DNA of 64,000 bases, from the NCBI GenBank assembly GCA_028826165.1, contig JAPDFW010000111.1, positions 122,595 through 186,594 of the forward strand, given 5' to 3'. This stretch comes from Anaeramoeba ignava (lineage: Eukaryota; Metamonada; Anaeramoebidae). Under the pieces are notes generated by a model. The model was not told the origin of the DNA. It made no database searches and saw nothing but the letters and a program-made list of their open reading frames with translations. Shown here in pieces: positions 59,301 through 64,000 of the stretch (positions are counted from its first letter, which is position 1; each line of letters opens with the position of its first letter). Made by a program: the position numbers and the translations under genes.

Positions 59301-60142
59301 AATAAAAATAAATTAAATTAAATTAAATGATAAAAAAATTATTTTTTAAAATAAAAACCTTGTAGAAAAATTATCAACACGAATTTTAAAAGAAGAAGCA
59401 CATTTTTTACACCAAAAAAGGATTAAATTTAATGGTTTAATTTCTTTGTTTGGAATTAATGAATAAATTGAGAAAAATTGAACAAAATTCCAAATCATTC
59501 CTAAAATTAAAATTTCATTTTGTTCAAGAATATCTTCAGCACAAATTGAGTAAGAAATTCCTATAGATTTTGCTAAATTTAAACATAGAGTAATATTTTC
59601 TAATTGAAGTACTCTTGTAGTAGGTTTTGTTTGATATTTTGGAATACTTTAAATTTTTTAATTTAAATTTTTAATTTAATTTTTAATTTAATTTTTAATT
59701 TAATTTAATTTAAATTTTTAATTTAATTTTTAATTTAAATTTAATTTACGTTTTTCCACTTAAAACTTCAAGAAGATTTATTAATTTAATTCCATCTTGA
59801 AAATCTGTTTTTAAATCATCAAAAGTTAAATTTCTTTCATTTAAATTAAATTGAACCCATTTTTCAAGTGTCTAAATTATTTATAAAATTATTTAATTAA
59901 TTTTATATTTTTTTTTTATTTAAAATTTATTTTACTTTTTTTTGTGTTTGTTCTGAAAAACTTAAAGTTCTGTCTAAATGTTTTAAAATTCTACTTTTTC
60001 TTTGATTAAAAAAATTACTAAAAAAATTTTGAGATTCTGTTGTTATTTTTTCTTCAGAAGAAACTTTTCTAATTAAATTTTGACTTTGACTTTGATTTTG
60101 ATTTTGATTTTGATTTTGATTTTGATTTTGATTTGATGTCAT
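56391..60142 (-). CDS. Tandem calponin-homology actin-binding protein with long coiled coil; frame-broken
   Basis: The start, MTSNQNQNQNQ at 60142, is followed by spliced exons. CH1 reads TLEKWVQFNLNERNLTFDDL, FQDGIKLINLLEVLSGK, LENITLCLNLAKS and ILGMIWNFVQFFS. CH2 reads LNLILFWCKKCA, YDGFAFASIIKTYFPDKIDL and VKQVFDILQELGIPQIID. CH1-CH2 is the actin-binding module of alpha-actinin, filamin and cortexillin. From about 58925 to 56391 the product is continuous Lys/Glu/Gln/Leu coiled coil, so a dimeric actin cross-linker like cortexillin is likely. Between 57590 and 58035 the coiled-coil signal hops among frames five or six times at short indels, leaving separate open parts. This is either poor sequence or early decay. 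No EF hands or spectrin repeats are seen. Confidence 0.75.
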
Positions 60143-60236
60143 TTGTTTTTGTTTTTGTTTTTAAAAAAATTGAAAAAAAATGAAAAAAAATGAAAAATTT
60201 AAATTCATTTTTTTTTTCATTTTTTTTTTTAAAATA
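60143..60236. promoter_or_regulatory. Short divergent promoter between the CH protein and BUD31
   Basis: Only 94 bp separate the two ATGs. Both strands carry CATTTTTTTT-type boxes: two ATGAAAAAAAA-type boxes facing the CH gene and TTCATTTTTTTTTTCATTTT facing BUD31. This is a compact bidirectional promoter by inference. Confidence 0.4.
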
Positions 60237-60819
60237 ATGTCTTTAGCAAGAAGAAGAAAAACTAAACCTCCAAAAGGTTGGGAAATTATATCAGATAAAA
60301 TAGAAGAATTTGACCAAAAAATGCGAGAAGGTAATTTTTAAATTAAAAATTAATTTAATTTTTTAATTTAAATTTTTAATTTAAATTTTTAATTTAAATT
60401 TTTTTTTTCTTCTTTAAATAAAGCTGAATCTCAACCTCATCAAGGAAAAAGAAAGAATGAAGCTTTATGGCCAATTTTCCAAATAAATCATCAAAGATCA
60501 AGATATATTTTTGAAATGTATTATAAAAAAAAAGAAATATCAAAAGAATTATTTGAATATTGTGTAAAATATAAAATTGCAGATGGACCTCTTATGGAAA
60601 AATGGAAACAACCTGGGTAAGTTTTTCAATGAGATTATTTTCTTTTGATTTGATTTTCTAATTTGGATTTTTAGTTTTGAAAGGCTTTGTTGTTTACAAT
60701 GTATTCAAACTCGTGATACAACTCATGGTAATTGTTGTATTTGTAGAGTTCCAAAAAAAGATAGGAAATCTCAAAAACCTGTTCAATGCTTTAATTGTGG
60801 TTGTCGTGGTTGTGGTTGA
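60237..60819 (+). CDS. BUD31: BUD31/G10 splicing factor
   Basis: Exons 60237-60330, 60424-60616 and 60675-60819 join in frame to 143 residues, the usual family length. The sequence has KTKPPKGWEIISDKIEEFDQ, KMREAESQPHQGKRKNEALW, RSRYIFEMYYKKKEISKELF and LCCLQCIQTRDTTHGNCCIC, with the terminal Cys cluster CFNCGCRGCG. BUD31 binds zinc through these cysteines and is a core component of activated spliceosomes. The stop is TGA. Confidence 0.96.
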
Positions 60820-61737
60820 TTTGTTTTTATTCTTCTTTCCTTTTATTCCGTTTATTTTTTTTTTAGAAAATTTTAATTATTATTTTAAATAATAAAACTA
60901 TTTTTGAATTTAAATTTTTATTTAAAAAATTATTTTGAAAATGAAAAATTTAATTTAATTTTGATTTAATTTTAATTTTTAATTTAATTTTAATTTAATT
61001 TTAATTTTAATTTAATTTTAATTTAATTTTGATTTAATTTTAATTTAATTTTAATTTTTTAATTTAATTTTGATTTAATTTTAATTTAATTTTAATTTTT
61101 GATTTAAATTTTAATTTTAATTTTGATTTAAATTTTATTTTAATTTTGATTTAATTTTAATTTTTTAATTTTAATTTTTAATTTAATTTTTTAATTTTAT
61201 TTTTTAATTTAATTTAATTTAATTTTAAATTTTTAATTTTGATTTAATTTTAATTTAATTTAAAATTTAATTTAAATTTTAATTTAATTTTAATTTTCAA
61301 TTTAATTTAATTTTAATTTAATTTTAATTTTAATTTAAATTTTAATTTTTAATTTTTAATTTCAATTTTAATTTGATTTTAATTTTTTTTTAATTTTAAT
61401 TTTAATTTTGATTTTTATTTTAATTTTAATTTTAATTTTAATTTTAATTTTAAATTTAATTTAATTTTAATTTAATTTTCAATTTTTTTAATTTAATTTT
61501 AATTTAATTTTAATTTAATTTTAATTTAATTTTAATTTAATTTTAATTTAATTTTGATTTAAATTTAATTTTGATTTATATTTTAATTTAATTTTGATTT
61601 AATTTTGATTTAATTTTTGATTTAATTTAATTTTTGATTTAATTTTGATTTAATTTTAATTTAATTTTAATTTAATTTTGATTTAATTTTAATTTAATTT
61701 TGATTTAATTTTGATTTAATTTTGATTTAATTTTGAT
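60820..61737. repeat. Intergenic TTTTAATTTAA array between BUD31 and the FTHFS gene
   Basis: From about 60950 the DNA is 10-11-bp TTTTAATTTAA and TTTTGATTTAA units, running directly up to the FTHFS stop codon. The first 100 bp hold the BUD31 3' flank. No gene seen. Confidence 0.85.
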
Positions 61738-62567
61738 TTAAAAAAGTCCAGTAATATTTCCTTTTTCATCAATATCAATATCGTAATAAGCAGGTCTTGT
61801 TGGCTAAAATTAAAAATAAATTAAAAAAAAATTAAATTAAAATCGGATAAAAAAATTTTATTTAGTTTTTACCAATCCAGGCATTGTTGAAATATCTCCA
61901 GAAATAGGGAAAATAAAACCAGCACCAATACTTGCTCTAATCTCTCTAATAGGAAAAACAAAACCATTTGGAGTACCCAAAAGTTTAGGATCATGACTAA
62001 AACTATACTGAGTCTTAGCAATACAAATTGGAAGATTTCCAAATCCATTTTTCTCAAAATTTTCAATATCTTCCTCAGTTGTTCCTTCATACTTCACAGA
62101 ATCTGCCCGATAAATCTCCTTCGCAATAATCTCAATCTTTGATTTAATTGGAAGATTTAATTCATAAAGAAACTTGAAATTGTTTTTCATTTGACACGCT
62201 TCAATCACACTTGTTGCTAACTGAATTGCACCTTCACCTCCCCTTGCATAATGAGTAGAAGAAACTGCATCAAATGCTCCTGCTTTTTTTGCCTCGGTAA
62301 TAACTGCTGCAATTTCTTCGTCTGTATCGTTGATGAATTGATTAATACAAACAACTGTTGGTATTCCAAATTTTGATATGTTTTCAATATGTTGTTTTAA
62401 ATTTGAACATCCTTTAATAACTCCTTCAATATTTGGCTTTTTACATTCAGATAATGGTATTCCTCCATGTGTTTTTAATGCTCGAAGTGAACATACAATT
62501 ACACAACAATTTGGTGTTAATCCACTTGATCTACATTTAATATTAAAAAATTTTTCAGCTCCACAAT
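61738..62567 (-). CDS. Formate-tetrahydrofolate ligase, C-terminal exons (partial)
   Basis: Two exons are in the window. One (62567-61873) runs DCGAEKFFNIKCRSSGLTPN to ISTMPGL, the last (61802-61738) runs PTRPAYYDIDIDEKGNITGL to the stop. Family landmarks are LRALKTHGGIPL, NLKQHIENISKFGIPTVVCI, ARGGEGAIQLA, CIAKTQYSFSHDP and FVFPIREIRASIGAGFIFPI. This is the C-terminal 250 residues of 10-formyl-THF synthetase, which makes 10-formyl-tetrahydrofolate from formate, THF and ATP. The N-terminal nucleotide-binding part lies beyond the window, across an intron of at least 1.4 kb. Whether it is monofunctional or the end of a trifunctional C1-THF synthase cannot be seen. Confidence 0.93.
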
Positions 62568-64000
62568 CTTTTATATATATATTTTTTAAATTTACAAATC
62601 AATTTTATATCAATTTTAAATCAATTTTATATCAATTTTATATCAATTTTATATCAATTTTATATCAATTTTATATCAAATTTAAATCAATTTTAAATCA
62701 ATTTTAAATCAATTTTATATCAATTTTATAACAAATTTTATATCAATTTTAAATCAATTTTAAATCAATTTTAAATCAATTTTAAATCAATTTTAAATTT
62801 ATAATTTTATATCAATTTTAAATCAATTTTATATCATTTTAAATCAATTTTTAAATTTTAAATCAATTTTAAATCAATTTTATATCAATTTTAAATCAAT
62901 TTTAAATCAATTTTAAATCAATTTTAAATCAATTTTAAATCAATTTTTATATATCAATTTTATATCAATTTTATATCAATTTTATATCAATTTTATATCA
63001 ATTTTATATTAATTTTATATTAATTTTATATCAATTTTATATTAATTTTTATATCAATTTTATATCAATTTTAAATCAATTTTTAAATCAATTTTATATT
63101 AATTTTAAATCAATTTTAAATCAATTTTTATATTAATTTTATATCAATTTTTAAATCAATTTTAAATCAATTTTATATTAATTTTATATTAATTTTAAAT
63201 CAATTTTAAATCAATTTTTATTTTAATCAATTTTAATATTAATTTTATATCAATTTTTATAATATCAATTTTAAATTAATTTTTTTATTTTTATATTTTA
63301 ATATCAATTTTAAATCAATTTTAAATTTTAAATCAATTTTATATCAATTTTTATATCAAATTTTAAATCAATTTTTAAATCAATTTTATATCAATTTTAA
63401 ATCAATTTTATATCAATTTTATATCAATTTTAAATCAATTTTTAAATCAATTTTAAATCAATTTTTTATATAATTTTAAATCAATTTTATATAAAATTTT
63501 TAAATCAATTTAAATCAATTTTAAATCAATTTTATATTAATTTTATATCAATTTATATATAATTTTAAATCAATTTTCAAATCAATTTTAAATCTGTTTT
63601 TATATCAACAAATCAATTTTTATATCAATTTTTATATCTTTTTAAATCAATTTTATATCACTTTATCAATTTTTATTGTTTTAAATCAATTTTAAATCAA
63701 TTTAAATTAATTTTAAATAATTTTTAAATCAATTTTTATATCAATTTTTATATCAATTTTAAATCAATTTTTAAATCAATTTTAAATCAATTTTTATATT
63801 AATTTTAAATCAATTTTTTTATATCAATTTTTAAATCAATTTTTAAATCAATTTTAAATCAATTTTTAAATCAATCTTTTATATAATTTTTACAATTTTT
63901 ATATCAATTTTTAAATCAATTTTTTATATCAATTTTATATCAATTTTTATATCAATTTTTATATCAATTTTATATCAATTTTTATATCAATTTTTATATC
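62568..64000 (-). repeat. 11-bp TCAATTTTAAA/TCAATTTTATA array filling an FTHFS intron
   Basis: At least 1.43 kb, running off the window, of 11-bp TCAATTTTAAA and TCAATTTTATA units with an occasional one-base length change. No coding sequence seen. The phase-1 acceptor is at 62568. Confidence 0.9.

Overview
The window is extremely A/T-rich nuclear DNA from a eukaryotic protist. Most conserved genes are cut by GT-AG introns, the code is standard (TAA and TGA both end recognisable proteins), and noncoding DNA is almost entirely simple A/T repeats. Conserved eukaryotic genes (Rab2, PSMA1, ICMT, BUD31, DCTN4, PRP39) sit beside an expanded BTB-BACK-TLDc family, N/Q/K-rich tracts and folate/thioredoxin genes. 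This mix suggests a free-living amoeboid or flagellate protist, possibly an anaerobe of the Anaeramoeba kind. That assignment is inference from style, not from a search.

Layout. 1-7 kb, minus strand: an Atg14/UVRAG-like autophagy protein (partial), a six-exon Rab2-like GTPase, a Mak11/PAK1IP1-like WD40 protein with a damaged 5' part, and an SRP-receptor-beta-like N-terminal exon followed by decayed fragments. 7.1-21.2 kb, minus strand: three tandem copies of an unusual gene with an Atg1/ULK-like kinase domain followed by three SH3 domains. Copy 1 is intact, copy 2 has a wrecked kinase N-lobe exon, and copy 3 is a pseudokinase (DFG to VFG) carrying a huge Lys-Ser/Asn-Thr/His-His-Ser-Lys linker. 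21.3-29.3 kb, plus strand: a BTB-BACK-TLDc gene, a BTB-BACK gene, and an armadillo gene in which every exon is one repeat; the last two may be one fused gene. 29.6-33.3 kb, plus strand: a small MED30-like coiled coil, an organelle-type thioredoxin and a divergent kinase. 33.4-42.5 kb: three more BTB-TLDc genes (the last frame-broken) around dynactin p62. 44.4-51.9 kb, plus strand: ICMT, proteasome alpha subunit 1 and a secreted beta-propeller protein. 52-61 kb: PRP39 (U1 snRNP), a tandem-CH actin-binding coiled-coil protein on the opposite strand, and BUD31. 61.7-64 kb, minus strand: the C-terminal part of formate-tetrahydrofolate ligase, running out of the window through a repeat-filled intron.

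The genes are mostly independent housekeeping units. Loose functional pairs are Rab2 (CC prenylation motif) with ICMT (prenyl-Cys methylation), PRP39 with BUD31 (spliceosome), and the ULK-like kinases with the Atg14/UVRAG-like protein.

Most distinctive: the kinase-SH3-SH3-SH3 tandem array; the exon-per-repeat ARM gene; intergenic satellites that share a period near 144-155 bp although their sequences are unrelated; introns filled with private 5-24 bp repeats; a recurring TTTTATCCGATTTT element; and TTTTTCATTTTT boxes just upstream of start codons. Several genes carry frameshifts, mostly in A-runs or repeats, which may be real decay or assembly error.
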